Positions 23,164 to 30,500 of a DNA stretch of 44,369 nt are shown here, one piece after another. The stretch is from the NCBI GenBank assembly GCA_934546685.1, contig CAKTEB010000008.1:1-44369 (forward strand). The letters are read 5' to 3'. The DNA comes from an uncultured Oscillospiraceae bacterium. Lineage in GTDB: Bacteria > Bacillota > Clostridia > Oscillospirales > Oscillospiraceae. The notes under the pieces are model-generated. The model worked only from the letters and a program-made list of their open reading frames with translations. It did no database searches and had not been told where the DNA came from. Position numbers and translations under genes: made by a program. The stretch's first letter is position 1; each line of letters opens with the position of its first letter.

Positions 23164-24465
23164 ATGAATGATAAGCAGCAGGCACTCTACGAGTCCAAAT
23201 TCATCACCGTTGACAAGGCCCTGGACATGATCCAGTCCGGCGACACCATCACCCTGGGCTTCTATGGCTGTGAGCCCCGAAACATGCTTCGGAAGCTGCA
23301 CACCATCGCTGACCGGGTCCACGATGTCACCGTATGGTGCACCAACCCCGCCGAGGAATATCCCTTCCTGATGGACGATTCTCTGGCTGGCAAGATCGAC
23401 ATCCTCACGGTATTCTACGGCCCCATTCTCCGCAAGATCCACCCCAGCCGCAGGGTGCACTATGCTCCCCACAACATCCACATGGCGGTGGACTGCCTGC
23501 GGGAGGCCAAAAAGCCTAACGTGTTTCTGGCCTCTGTGACGCCTCCGGATGAATACGGCTATGTATATATGTCCATGAGCCAGCAGACCGAGTATGAGAT
23601 GTTTGACTGCTGTGATCTGCATATCTTCGAGATCAATGAGAACCTTCCTCACACTTACGGCTCCACCCGGATCCCCATCGAGAAGGTGGAATATTTCATC
23701 AAGGCCGACAGCCCTGTGGCCGCGCCGCCTATCCCCCCCATTTCCCAGGAGCTCCGAACCATTGCCGGCAATATCGCCGATCTGATTCAGGACGGCGACA
23801 CCATCCAGCTGGGCTTCGGTGGTCTGCCCCATGCGGTGGCAGAGAACCTTATGTGTAAGAAGGATCTGGGCGTCCACACGGAGATGTTCTCCACCTCCCT
23901 GTACCACCTGATGGAGGCCGGCGTGGTCACCAACGACAGAAAGACCATCAATCGGGGCAAATCCATCTGCGCCTTCTGCTGGGGCGACGATGATTTCAAC
24001 CGCTATATTGACTTCAACCCGGGCATTCAGGTGCTGCCGCTGACCTACGTCAACAACCCCAACACCATCATGGCCAACGACAACATGGTGTCCATCAACT
24101 CCGCCCTGGAGATCGACCTGACCGGTCAGATCTGCTCGGAGTCCCTGGGCTGCACCCAATTTTCCGGCACCGGCGGCGCCACAGACTATGCCTACGGCGC
24201 ATTCCATTCCAAGGGCGGCAAGGGCATCGTAGCCCTGACCTCCACAGCCAAGCACGGCACTGTCTCCCGGATCGTGCCAACCCTGACTCCCGGCGCGGTG
24301 GTGTCCATCCAGCGAAATATCGCCGACTATATCGTCACCGAGTACGGCGCGGTGCGGCTTCGCCATCTGCCCTTGGATCAGCGGGTCAAGGCCATGATCT
24401 CCATCGCCCATCCGGACTTCCGAGAGGAGCTCCGGAAGGAAGCCGAGCGTCTGATGATCTGGTAA
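23164..24465 (+). CDS. Acyl-CoA:carboxylate CoA-transferase 2 (acetyl-CoA hydrolase/transferase family)
   Basis: A 433-aa member of the same family as the genes at 10570 and 29115. The glycine loop is 'QLGFGGLPHAV' (about residues 215-225), with Phe in place of the usual Ile. The probable catalytic Glu240 lies in 'LGVHTEMFST', the canonical form, and 'SALEIDLTGQICSESLG' and 'GGKGIVAL' follow. The ATG comes after TAGGAGTATCCACT. The three copies differ widely in the N-terminal half, where the acyl and acid substrates are selected, so they probably serve different acids. It is a single gene between promoter and terminator. The aminotransferase operon follows in the same direction under its own promoter. 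Confidence 0.92.
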   Translation: MNDKQQALYESKFITVDKALDMIQSGDTITLGFYGCEPRNMLRKLHTIADRVHDVTVWCTNPAEEYPFLMDDSLAGKIDILTVFYGPILRKIHPSRRVHYAPHNIHMAVDCLREAKKPNVFLASVTPPDEYGYVYMSMSQQTEYEMFDCCDLHIFEINENLPHTYGSTRIPIEKVEYFIKADSPVAAPPIPPISQELRTIAGNIADLIQDGDTIQLGFGGLPHAVAENLMCKKDLGVHTEMFSTSLYHLMEAGVVTNDRKTINRGKSICAFCWGDDDFNRYIDFNPGIQVLPLTYVNNPNTIMANDNMVSINSALEIDLTGQICSESLGCTQFSGTGGATDYAYGAFHSKGGKGIVALTSTAKHGTVSRIVPTLTPGAVVSIQRNIADYIVTEYGAVRLRHLPLDQRVKAMISIAHPDFREELRKEAERLMIW

Positions 24466-24469
24466 TTTC

Positions 24470-24505
24470 ATTCCGGTCCTTCCACCTGGAAGGACCGGAA
24501 TTTTT
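24470..24505 (+). terminator. Rho-independent terminator
   Basis: A 14-bp perfect stem (24470-24483 with 24488-24501), an ACCT loop and TTTTT. Confidence 0.95.
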
Positions 24506-24521
24506 ACGCATTTTGACGGAC

Positions 24522-24550
24522 TGCACGCCTAAAATTGCACTTTCAGCATT
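24522..24550. promoter_or_regulatory. TGCAC half-sites upstream of the aminotransferase operon
   Basis: TGCAC (24522-24526) and TTGCAC (24535-24540), followed by TTTCAGCATT. The string TGCAC-Tn-CAGCATT also occurs on the minus strand at 28970-28987, upstream of the PucR-type gene, with six T instead of three. It may be a related operator. Confidence 0.35.
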
Positions 24551-24587
24551 CATATCTACGAATTTCAGTGGAATTTTGCAGATAATC

Positions 24588-24616
24588 TTGACATCCCTTC
24601 AATTTGACGTAATAAT
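24588..24616 (+). promoter_or_regulatory. Promoter of the aminotransferase operon
   Basis: Consensus TTGACA (24588-24593), 16-17 bases and TAATAAT (24610-24616). A 10-bp hairpin follows in the leader. Confidence 0.7.
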
Positions 24617-24631
24617 ATACCCATGATAGCT

Positions 24632-24672
24632 GCAAAGGGGCTGCGATCATATTCGGATCCCGGCCCCTTTGC
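24632..24672 (+). repeat. Leader hairpin of the aminotransferase operon
   Basis: GCAAAGGGGC (24632-24641) pairs perfectly with GCCCCTTTGC (24663-24672) around a 21-base loop. It sits within about 15 bases of the expected transcript start and 77 bases before the start codon. No U-run follows, so it is not a simple terminator. Confidence 0.6.
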
Positions 24673-24749
24673 GCGTATCTTCCAGAGGCAGGCTTCGGAT
24701 CCCATGCCCTTTATCAAATTCGCACGAACTGCTTCAGGAGGAACCTGCT

Positions 24750-25910
24750 ATGAAATATTCTGTTACCGCCGAATCTATCCCCGACTCCAAGATCCGCAGT
24801 ATGATGGTTCGGGCTGCCGCCATCCCCGATGTGATCTCCTTCGCTGTGGGAGAGCCGGACTTTGCTCCGCCGGAGGCCGTTATCGAGGCCACAAAAACTG
24901 CCCTGGATCAGCGGGACACCAAATACTCCCTGAGTGCCGGTGTTCCGGAGCTCCGCCAGGTCTACGCCGAGTATATCTCAAAAATGACCGGTCTAAACTA
25001 TAGGGAAGAAAACGTTGTGGTTTCCGCTGGCGGCATGGCTGCACTGCTGCTGGGGCTCATGTGTATGGTGGATCCCGGGGATGAGGTGCTGGTCAGCGCC
25101 CCCTATTTCAGCAACTACACCCAGATGATCTCCATGTGCCACGGGATCACCGTGCCAGTGGAGGTCTATGAAAAGGATGATTTCATTTTAACCGCCGAGG
25201 CCGTAGAGCGGGCCATTACCCCCAGAACCAAGGTTCTGATGCTGAACTCTCCCTGCAATCCTACCGGCGGCGTGATCTCCGACTCAGCTCTGAAGGCCCT
25301 GGCGGAGCTGGCCATCCGGCATGATCTGTTCGTCATCAGTGACGAGGTATATCGGCACATTCTCTTTGACGGCCTCCAGTATCAGACCATCGCCACCCTG
25401 CCAGGAATGGCGGAGCGCACCCTGATCGTGGACAGCTGCTCCAAGACCTTCGCCATGACCGGCTTCCGCATTGGCTTCGGCACAGGCCCAGTCCATCTCA
25501 TCGAGCTGATGACCAAGCTCACCGAGGGCATGTATTCCAACGCCGTGACCTTCAGCCAGCGTGGGGCCATCGCCGCCTTCCAGCAGGCCTTGGGCCACTG
25601 TGAAGCCATGCGGCAGGAGTACCAGCGCCGCCGGGATTATGTGGTTGGACGGCTCAACGCCATGCCCGGCATCCACTGTATCCTGCCCAAGGGGGCATTT
25701 TATGTGTTCGCCAACATCCGGGATACGGACCTGGACGCAGATCAGTTTGCAAATCAGCTGCTGGATCAGCAGCATGTGGCCGTGGTACCTGGAGACAACT
25801 TCGGCTCCCAGGAGGGGGCGGGCTATATCCGCATCTCCTATGCGGCCAGCATGGAGACCCTAAAGGCCGGACTGGATCGGATGGAAGCCTTTTGCCGCTC
25901 CCTGGCTTGA
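24750..25910 (+). CDS. PLP-dependent aminotransferase, class I/II
   Basis: A 386-aa cytosolic aminotransferase of the aspartate/aromatic type. Substrate and cofactor residues are 'FAVGEPDF' (about 31-38), Asn170 in 'NSPCNPTGG', Asp198 and Tyr201 in 'SDEVY', the PLP lysine Lys232 in 'SCSKTFAMTGFR' and Arg240. The C-terminal 'IRISYAAS' holds the carboxylate-binding Arg. I chose the ATG at 24750, after CAGGAGGAACCTGCT; the frame is open to 24669 without a site. The 2-hydroxyacid dehydrogenase starts 25 bases later. The pair would turn an amino acid into a 2-oxo acid and then a 2-hydroxy acid. The amino acid is not clear. Confidence 0.93.
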   Translation: MKYSVTAESIPDSKIRSMMVRAAAIPDVISFAVGEPDFAPPEAVIEATKTALDQRDTKYSLSAGVPELRQVYAEYISKMTGLNYREENVVVSAGGMAALLLGLMCMVDPGDEVLVSAPYFSNYTQMISMCHGITVPVEVYEKDDFILTAEAVERAITPRTKVLMLNSPCNPTGGVISDSALKALAELAIRHDLFVISDEVYRHILFDGLQYQTIATLPGMAERTLIVDSCSKTFAMTGFRIGFGTGPVHLIELMTKLTEGMYSNAVTFSQRGAIAAFQQALGHCEAMRQEYQRRRDYVVGRLNAMPGIHCILPKGAFYVFANIRDTDLDADQFANQLLDQQHVAVVPGDNFGSQEGAGYIRISYAASMETLKAGLDRMEAFCRSLA

Positions 25911-25935
25911 CCCTCAAGAATGGAGGAACCTTCCC

Positions 25936-26898
25936 ATGAAAATGATCGCCTATGCCGTAGGAGCGGCGGAAAAGCCCATCTTCCAGCGGTTTTATCAGCA
26001 GTACGGCGTGGAGCTCACCATGACCCCGGAGCGCCCCAGCCTGGAAAATGCCCATCTCTCCCAGGGCATGGACTGCGTGAATGTGCTCTCTGAGACTGTC
26101 ATCACCCCAGAGCTCTGGGATATCTACCACAAAAACAGCGTGAAAATCGGCATCACCCGGTGCATCGGCATGGAGCACATGAACCGGGACTACGCTGAAA
26201 AGCTGGGCATCGCCGTCATGAACATCACCTATTCTCCCGCCAGCGTAGCAGACTACGCCATCATGATGATGCTCATGGTGCTGCGGAACATCAAGCCCAT
26301 TCTGCTCCGCAGCGTGGGTCAGGATTTCACTGTGGCAGGGCTTCGAGGCCGGGAGCTGCCCAATATGACCGTGGGCATCGTGGGCGCCGGACGCATCGGC
26401 ACCACTGTGGCGTCCCATCTTGCGGGCTTCGGCTGCAAGGTGCTCTACTGGAATCGGACGCCCAAGGATACCATTGCGGCAGAATACCGGCCCCTGCCAG
26501 AGCTGCTCCAGCAGTGCGATATCATCTCCCTGCACCTTAGCTCCAACGACGAGACCTATCACTTTATGGATGCGGAAAAGCTCCAGCAGATGAAGCCCGG
26601 CTCCATTCTCATCAACACCAGCCGAGGCGCTCTGGTGGATTCCAGTGCCCTGATCGACGTGCTGGAATCCGGGCACCTTTCCGGGGCTGGACTGGACGTG
26701 CTGGACGGGGACCGGAATATCTACTATTCCGACCACAAGAATCAGATGCTTCGGCATCACGAAATGGCGATCTTAGGCTCCATGCCCAACGTTCTGCTGC
26801 TGCCCCACATGGCCTACTACACAGATCAGGCCCTGGAGGACATGGTGCGGAACTCTCTGGCCTTCTCCAGCCAGTATTTTTCGGAGCTCAGCCGATAA
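25936..26898 (+). CDS. D-2-hydroxyacid dehydrogenase (VanH/D-lactate dehydrogenase-like)
   Basis: A 320-aa NAD-dependent enzyme that reduces 2-oxo acids to D-2-hydroxy acids. Visible are 'GIVGAGRIG' (GxGxxG at 150-155), substrate-binding Arg230 in 'NTSRGALVD' and catalytic His291 in 'LLPHMAYYT'. The region 'GLDVLDGD..IYYSDHKNQ' matches the 'DVxEGE' region of VanH and D-LDH, but both acids are Asp; Asp259 replaces the catalytic Glu. This is a conservative change that could tune activity. The ATG follows AATGGAGGAACCTTCCC. It forms an operon with the aminotransferase. No vanA/vanX-like gene is near, so a fermentative role is more likely than vancomycin resistance. Confidence 0.9.
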   Translation: MKMIAYAVGAAEKPIFQRFYQQYGVELTMTPERPSLENAHLSQGMDCVNVLSETVITPELWDIYHKNSVKIGITRCIGMEHMNRDYAEKLGIAVMNITYSPASVADYAIMMMLMVLRNIKPILLRSVGQDFTVAGLRGRELPNMTVGIVGAGRIGTTVASHLAGFGCKVLYWNRTPKDTIAAEYRPLPELLQQCDIISLHLSSNDETYHFMDAEKLQQMKPGSILINTSRGALVDSSALIDVLESGHLSGAGLDVLDGDRNIYYSDHKNQMLRHHEMAILGSMPNVLLLPHMAYYTDQALEDMVRNSLAFSSQYFSELSR

Positions 26899-26908
26899 AC
26901 AAGGTCTA

Positions 26909-26943
26909 AAAAATCCCTTCTGCAAATCGCAGGAGGGATTTTT
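26909..26943. terminator. Bidirectional terminator between convergent operons
   Basis: A 15-bp stem with one G-U pair (26909-26923 with 26929-26943) and an AAATC loop. It has A-rich and T-rich outer ends, so it can serve both the dehydrogenase and ung. Confidence 0.9.
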
Positions 26944-26947
26944 CCTG

Positions 26948-27613
26948 TCACAGGGCCCAGTCCATGGGGGCCTCGCCGTGCTCTGTCAGAAAATCGTTGA
27001 TCTTAGAAAAGGGCTTGCTGCCGAAAAACCCCCGATAGGCCGACAGCGGGCTGGGGTGGGCAGAGGTCAGCACCAGCCGGGGCGCGCCGCTCTGGATCAT
27101 CGCCGCCTTTTTGATGGCAAAATTGCCCCAGAGCACAAAGGCGATGGGCTGGGGCAGGGCATTGGTGGCCCGGATCACCTGATCCGTAAAGGCCTCCCAG
27201 CCGAATTTCTTGTGGGAGCCGGCCTTGTGGGCCTCCACGGTCAAAATCGAGTTCAGCAGCAGCACACCCTTTTCCGCCCAGGGCACCAGGCAGCCAGTCT
27301 GAGGGATCTCCAGGCCCAAGTCCTCATGGAGCTCCTTATAGATGTTTATGAGAGATTTGGGGATCGCCGTTCCCGGCTCCACTGAAAAGCTCAGCCCATG
27401 GGCCTGACCAGGCTCATGATAGGGATCCTGTCCCAGGATCACCACCCGGACCTGCTCCGGTGCCGTGGTGCGTAGGGCCGCAAAGAGCCGATCTCTGGGC
27501 GGATAGACCTCGGTTTCTCCGTAAGCCGCCTCCACCTGAGCCGAGAGCATTTCCCATTTCTCCCGTGGAAACTGGATCCGATCCCCCCAGGGGCCAAGTT
27601 CCTTCCATTCCAT
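26948..27613 (-). CDS. ung: Uracil-DNA glycosylase, family 1
   Basis: Removes uracil from DNA as the first step of base-excision repair. It is 221 aa, the usual length. The water-activating motif is 'GQDPYH' (Asp63, His66). 'LLLNSILTVE' is the base-binding region, and the minor-groove intercalation loop is 'HPSPLSAYRGFFG' near the C-terminus. The ATG follows AAAAGGAGGAAACGAAC. It lies 15 bases downstream of the PucR-type regulator and is likely co-transcribed with it. The link looks incidental. Confidence 0.98.
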   Translation of the reverse strand: MEWKELGPWGDRIQFPREKWEMLSAQVEAAYGETEVYPPRDRLFAALRTTAPEQVRVVILGQDPYHEPGQAHGLSFSVEPGTAIPKSLINIYKELHEDLGLEIPQTGCLVPWAEKGVLLLNSILTVEAHKAGSHKKFGWEAFTDQVIRATNALPQPIAFVLWGNFAIKKAAMIQSGAPRLVLTSAHPSPLSAYRGFFGSKPFSKINDFLTEHGEAPMDWAL

Positions 27614-27628
27614 GTTCGTTTCCTCCTT

Positions 27629-28903
27629 TTAGGGATGCCGCAGGCTGGGGGCCTTCTCCATCCAGCTGTCGTAGGAGTCCCGCATCACCGTGACTCCGTA
27701 ATACTCCAGGATCCGGAAGGAGAACATCAGGTGGAACACCGTCTCCGCATCCCCAAGATCCACGCTGATGAGATCGTTGATCCGATCAATGCGCTTGGAC
27801 AGGGTATTCCGGTGGATATACAGCGCCGCGGCGGCCTCGCTGATATTCTGATTGCAGGAGAGATAGGCGTGCAGGGTGCCCATGAGCTCCGTGCCGTTCT
27901 TCCGGTCAAAGGACTCCAGCTTCAAAACAGCGGAATGACACAGCTGGAGCAGGCTCACCTGGGGTGCGCAGAGCTCCAGGCAGTGGTAGATGGAGTAGGC
28001 ATCATAGTGGAACAGCGGCCCCGCCCCCTCCAGCAGCAGCCCCATTTGCAGGGCCTTCATGGCCTGCTGGTGCCGCCCGGAGAGATTCCGCAGATGATAG
28101 GCCGTCTGACTGACCCCCGCCACCATATGCTGCTGCCGCAGAAATTCCGCCACCTCACCCAGAATAATGGTGTCCTGGGTGGTCTGGTCGTAGACATGGA
28201 TCACCAGCTTGATCTGGCTGCCGTAGAGGAAGGCTGTAGCATCCGGAAACTGCTTTTGGAGAGCCAGGCGCTTTCTCTCCAGCTCCAGATAATCGCCCCC
28301 ATCCTCCGCCTCACTGCGGCCACCAGTCCGAATGGTCAGCACCCGATAGGGCATTTTCAGGTTCCATTTGAAGAACCGGCACCGGTCCAGAATCACCTGC
28401 TCGTCAGTGATGGTGCCATTTAGCAGGTCGGACACAAAGAACTCCAGCATATCCTCAGGATATTCCGCGTAGTGGAGATCCTTCTGCATTTTCAGGCTGC
28501 AAAGGTCGCTGAGAATGGCCAGCAGATCCAGCTCCTCCTGGGTGGGAGGGCCCCCGTAGCCAGGGCTCAGAAGATAACCGATGAGCTTATTCTCCTGGGC
28601 CACCGCGCAGCGCACAATGGGCAGACCCGTGGAATCTGTGGACAACACTGGGCTGCCGGACCGAAGCGCCGACTGGTACAGGGTCAGGTTGACGATATTC
28701 AGAGGGAGGCTCTGCTCCTGGTTGATCTGGATCCAGCGTGGATCGTCGATGGCGGCATCCGGGGTGATGGCCAGCACATGATAGGTGAGATCCGCCAGGA
28801 TCAGAGGACTTTTCAGGCTCCGGCGGGCTGTATCCAACAGCTCCTGCAGGCTCCGGCACCGCACCAGGGCATGAATGCTGTTTGCAATGGGCTCGGTATT
28901 CAT
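27629..28903 (-). CDS. PucR/CdaR-type transcriptional regulator
   Basis: A 424-aa regulator with a PucR-like C-terminal HTH (about residues 365-415), 'NISEAAAALYIHRNTLSKRIDRI' in type. A central GGDEF-like PucR linker region precedes it (about 180-310). A GAF/PAS-like N-terminal sensor carries 'LILADLTYHVLAIT' (about 35-48). Such proteins usually activate catabolic genes next to them in response to a metabolite. I start at the ATG at 28903, after AAAGGAG; the longer ATG at 28936 has no site and overlaps the promoter. It is divergent from CoA-transferase 3, and the gap between them holds two palindromes. It is the best candidate to control CoA-transferases 3 and 1. Confidence 0.88.
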   Translation of the reverse strand: MNTEPIANSIHALVRCRSLQELLDTARRSLKSPLILADLTYHVLAITPDAAIDDPRWIQINQEQSLPLNIVNLTLYQSALRSGSPVLSTDSTGLPIVRCAVAQENKLIGYLLSPGYGGPPTQEELDLLAILSDLCSLKMQKDLHYAEYPEDMLEFFVSDLLNGTITDEQVILDRCRFFKWNLKMPYRVLTIRTGGRSEAEDGGDYLELERKRLALQKQFPDATAFLYGSQIKLVIHVYDQTTQDTIILGEVAEFLRQQHMVAGVSQTAYHLRNLSGRHQQAMKALQMGLLLEGAGPLFHYDAYSIYHCLELCAPQVSLLQLCHSAVLKLESFDRKNGTELMGTLHAYLSCNQNISEAAAALYIHRNTLSKRIDRINDLISVDLGDAETVFHLMFSFRILEYYGVTVMRDSYDSWMEKAPSLRHP

Positions 28904-28936
28904 AGGCAGGGGACTCCTTTCCGTTCCGATGTGCAT

Positions 28937-28965
28937 AGTATAACAAATAGCGGATTGATTGTCAG
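28937..28965 (-). promoter_or_regulatory. Promoter of the PucR-type gene
   Basis: On the minus strand: CTGACA (28965-28960), 17 bases and TATACT (28942-28937), with TG at the extended -10 position. Confidence 0.65.
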
Positions 28966-28981
28966 CACAAATGCTGAAAAA

Positions 28982-28999
28982 AGTGCAGGATTGTACACT
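28982..28999. promoter_or_regulatory. Operator-like palindrome A (pucR-type/CoA-transferase 3 gap)
   Basis: AGTGCAGGATTGTACACT has AGTG/CACT arms and shares GTRCAGGATTGYACAC with 10365-10382. It lies 17 bp upstream of the -35 of the regulator gene and about 30 bp upstream of that of CoA-transferase 3. Confidence 0.55.
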
Positions 29000-29012
29000 C
29001 CGCTCCGAAAAG

Positions 29013-29029
29013 AGTGTGCAAACTACACT
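29013..29029. promoter_or_regulatory. Operator-like palindrome B next to the CoA-transferase 3 promoter
   Basis: AGTGT, 7 bases and ACACT, perfect arms. Its centre is about 30 bp (three helical turns) from palindrome A, and it abuts the -35 of CoA-transferase 3. This is the classic position of an activator. Confidence 0.55.
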
Positions 29030-29058
29030 TTACCGGCCCTGTGCAAAAACGCTACAAT
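29029..29058 (+). promoter_or_regulatory. Promoter of CoA-transferase 3
   Basis: A poor -35, TTTACC (29029-29034), 18 bases and TACAAT (29053-29058). The weak -35 next to palindrome B suggests activation. Confidence 0.5.
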
Positions 29059-29114
29059 GTAGTCAAGAAAAACAGCAAGACCTGCGATAAATAATGGAAA
29101 CGAGGGAATTACTC

Positions 29115-30422
29115 ATGGCCTACACCTACGAAGATTATAAAAAGATGTACGCTGAGAAGAAGCGTACCCTGGAGCAGTGCCTGGATCTGATCCAGTCCGG
29201 CGATCATATCTGCTTCGGCAAGGACTGCAACGAGCCCAAGCTGTTCTGCGAGCAGCTCCACACCGTGGCCTCTCGGGTCGAGGACGTCACTGTGCTGAAG
29301 GGCCGCTCCTCTGACTTTGGCTTCCTTCAGAATGAGGATATCAAGGGCCACATTCTCACCCAGTCCGCCTTCTTCTCCAAGGGCTGGCAGAAGCCGCTGG
29401 AGCTGGGCAACTGCACCTTTGTCCCCAACGATCTGCGGGATCAGCCCTTCTGGTACAATGCCGCCAATCCTCGAAACACCTACATTGCCGCTGTTACTCC
29501 CATGGACGAGAACGGCAACTTCCAGGTGAACCTGTCCCAGATGTGGGAGCGCGACATTGATCCGCTGTCCTGCAAGAAGATCATTCTGGAGGTCAACAAG
29601 AACCTGAAGACCATCAACGGCGGTGTGGAGATCAACATTAAGGATGTGGACGCCTTCTATGAGGCCGAGTATCCCATCTATGAGATCCAGGACGCGCCCT
29701 CCTCTGAGATCGACAACGTCATCGGTCAATATGTGGCCGAGCTGGTCCACGACGGCGACACCATCCAGCTGGGCATCGGATCTCTGCCAAATGCCTGCGC
29801 CCGGAACCTCATGGACAAGAAGGATCTGGGCATCCACAGCGAGATGTTCACCAACCTCATGGGCACCATGGTGGAGAAGGGCGTCATCACCGGCGCCAGA
29901 AAGAATCTGAACCCCGGCAAGCACATCTTCTGCTTTGCTGGCGGCACCAGTCATCTCTTCGATATGCTCCATGAGGATCCCAACTGCATCATCCGTCCTG
30001 CCAGCTATGTGACCGATCCCATGGTCATCAAGCAGAACGACAACATGGTCTCCATCAATGCCATCATGGAGATCGACCTCACCGGTCAGGTGTGCTCTGA
30101 GACCATCGGCACCCAGCAGTATTCCGGCCCGGGCGGCGCCTTTGACTTTGCCTATGGCGCGGCTCACAGTAAGGGTGGCCGGAGCATCCTCATTATGCAC
30201 TCCACCACCAACAAGGGCGCTTCCAAGATCAAGCCCATCCTGACTCCCGGCGCCGTAGTCACCATTCCCCGTCCCTATGTGGACATCGTGGTCACCGAGT
30301 ACGGCATCGCCCATATGCGCGGTCAGACCGTCCAGAACCGGGTAAAGAACCTCATCGCTATTGCCCATCCCGATTACCGGGAGGAGCTAACCCGAGAGGC
30401 CCGGAAGCTGTTCTACATCTAA
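29115..30422 (+). CDS. Acyl-CoA:carboxylate CoA-transferase 3 (acetyl-CoA hydrolase/transferase family)
   Basis: A 435-aa member of the family. It shares with copy 1 the opening 'YTYEDYKKMYAEKK' versus 'MTYEDYKKIYDSKK', so copies 1 and 3 are the closest pair. The glycine loop is 'QLGIGSLPNA' (about 218-227), with Ser in place of the second Gly. The probable catalytic Glu243 is in 'LGIHSEMFTN', followed by 'IMEIDLTGQVCSETIG'. I start at the ATG at 29115, after CGAGGGAATTACTC; the in-frame ATG at 29094 has no site. It is divergent from the PucR-type regulator, which probably controls it. The acid substrate is unknown. Confidence 0.92.
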   Translation: MAYTYEDYKKMYAEKKRTLEQCLDLIQSGDHICFGKDCNEPKLFCEQLHTVASRVEDVTVLKGRSSDFGFLQNEDIKGHILTQSAFFSKGWQKPLELGNCTFVPNDLRDQPFWYNAANPRNTYIAAVTPMDENGNFQVNLSQMWERDIDPLSCKKIILEVNKNLKTINGGVEINIKDVDAFYEAEYPIYEIQDAPSSEIDNVIGQYVAELVHDGDTIQLGIGSLPNACARNLMDKKDLGIHSEMFTNLMGTMVEKGVITGARKNLNPGKHIFCFAGGTSHLFDMLHEDPNCIIRPASYVTDPMVIKQNDNMVSINAIMEIDLTGQVCSETIGTQQYSGPGGAFDFAYGAAHSKGGRSILIMHSTTNKGASKIKPILTPGAVVTIPRPYVDIVVTEYGIAHMRGQTVQNRVKNLIAIAHPDYREELTREARKLFYI

Positions 30423-30456
30423 TACCGTTACCTCCGATCGTAAGATCGATAGCCAA

Positions 30457-30497
30457 GGAGCCCTGTGCAGAATGGTCACTGCACAGGGCTCCATTTT
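30457..30497 (+). terminator. Rho-independent terminator
   Basis: A 14-bp perfect stem (30457-30470 with 30479-30492), an 8-nt loop and ATTTTT. Confidence 0.92.
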
Positions 30498-30500
30498 TCC

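Noticed and set aside
24623..25003. 126-codon open frame overlapping the aminotransferase start
   Set aside because: Its ATG has no ribosome binding site and the frame runs through a leader hairpin and the aminotransferase gene.
25936..26898. Vancomycin resistance vanH
   Set aside because: The protein resembles VanH, but no vanA-, vanX- or vanRS-like gene is adjacent and its operon partner is an aminotransferase.
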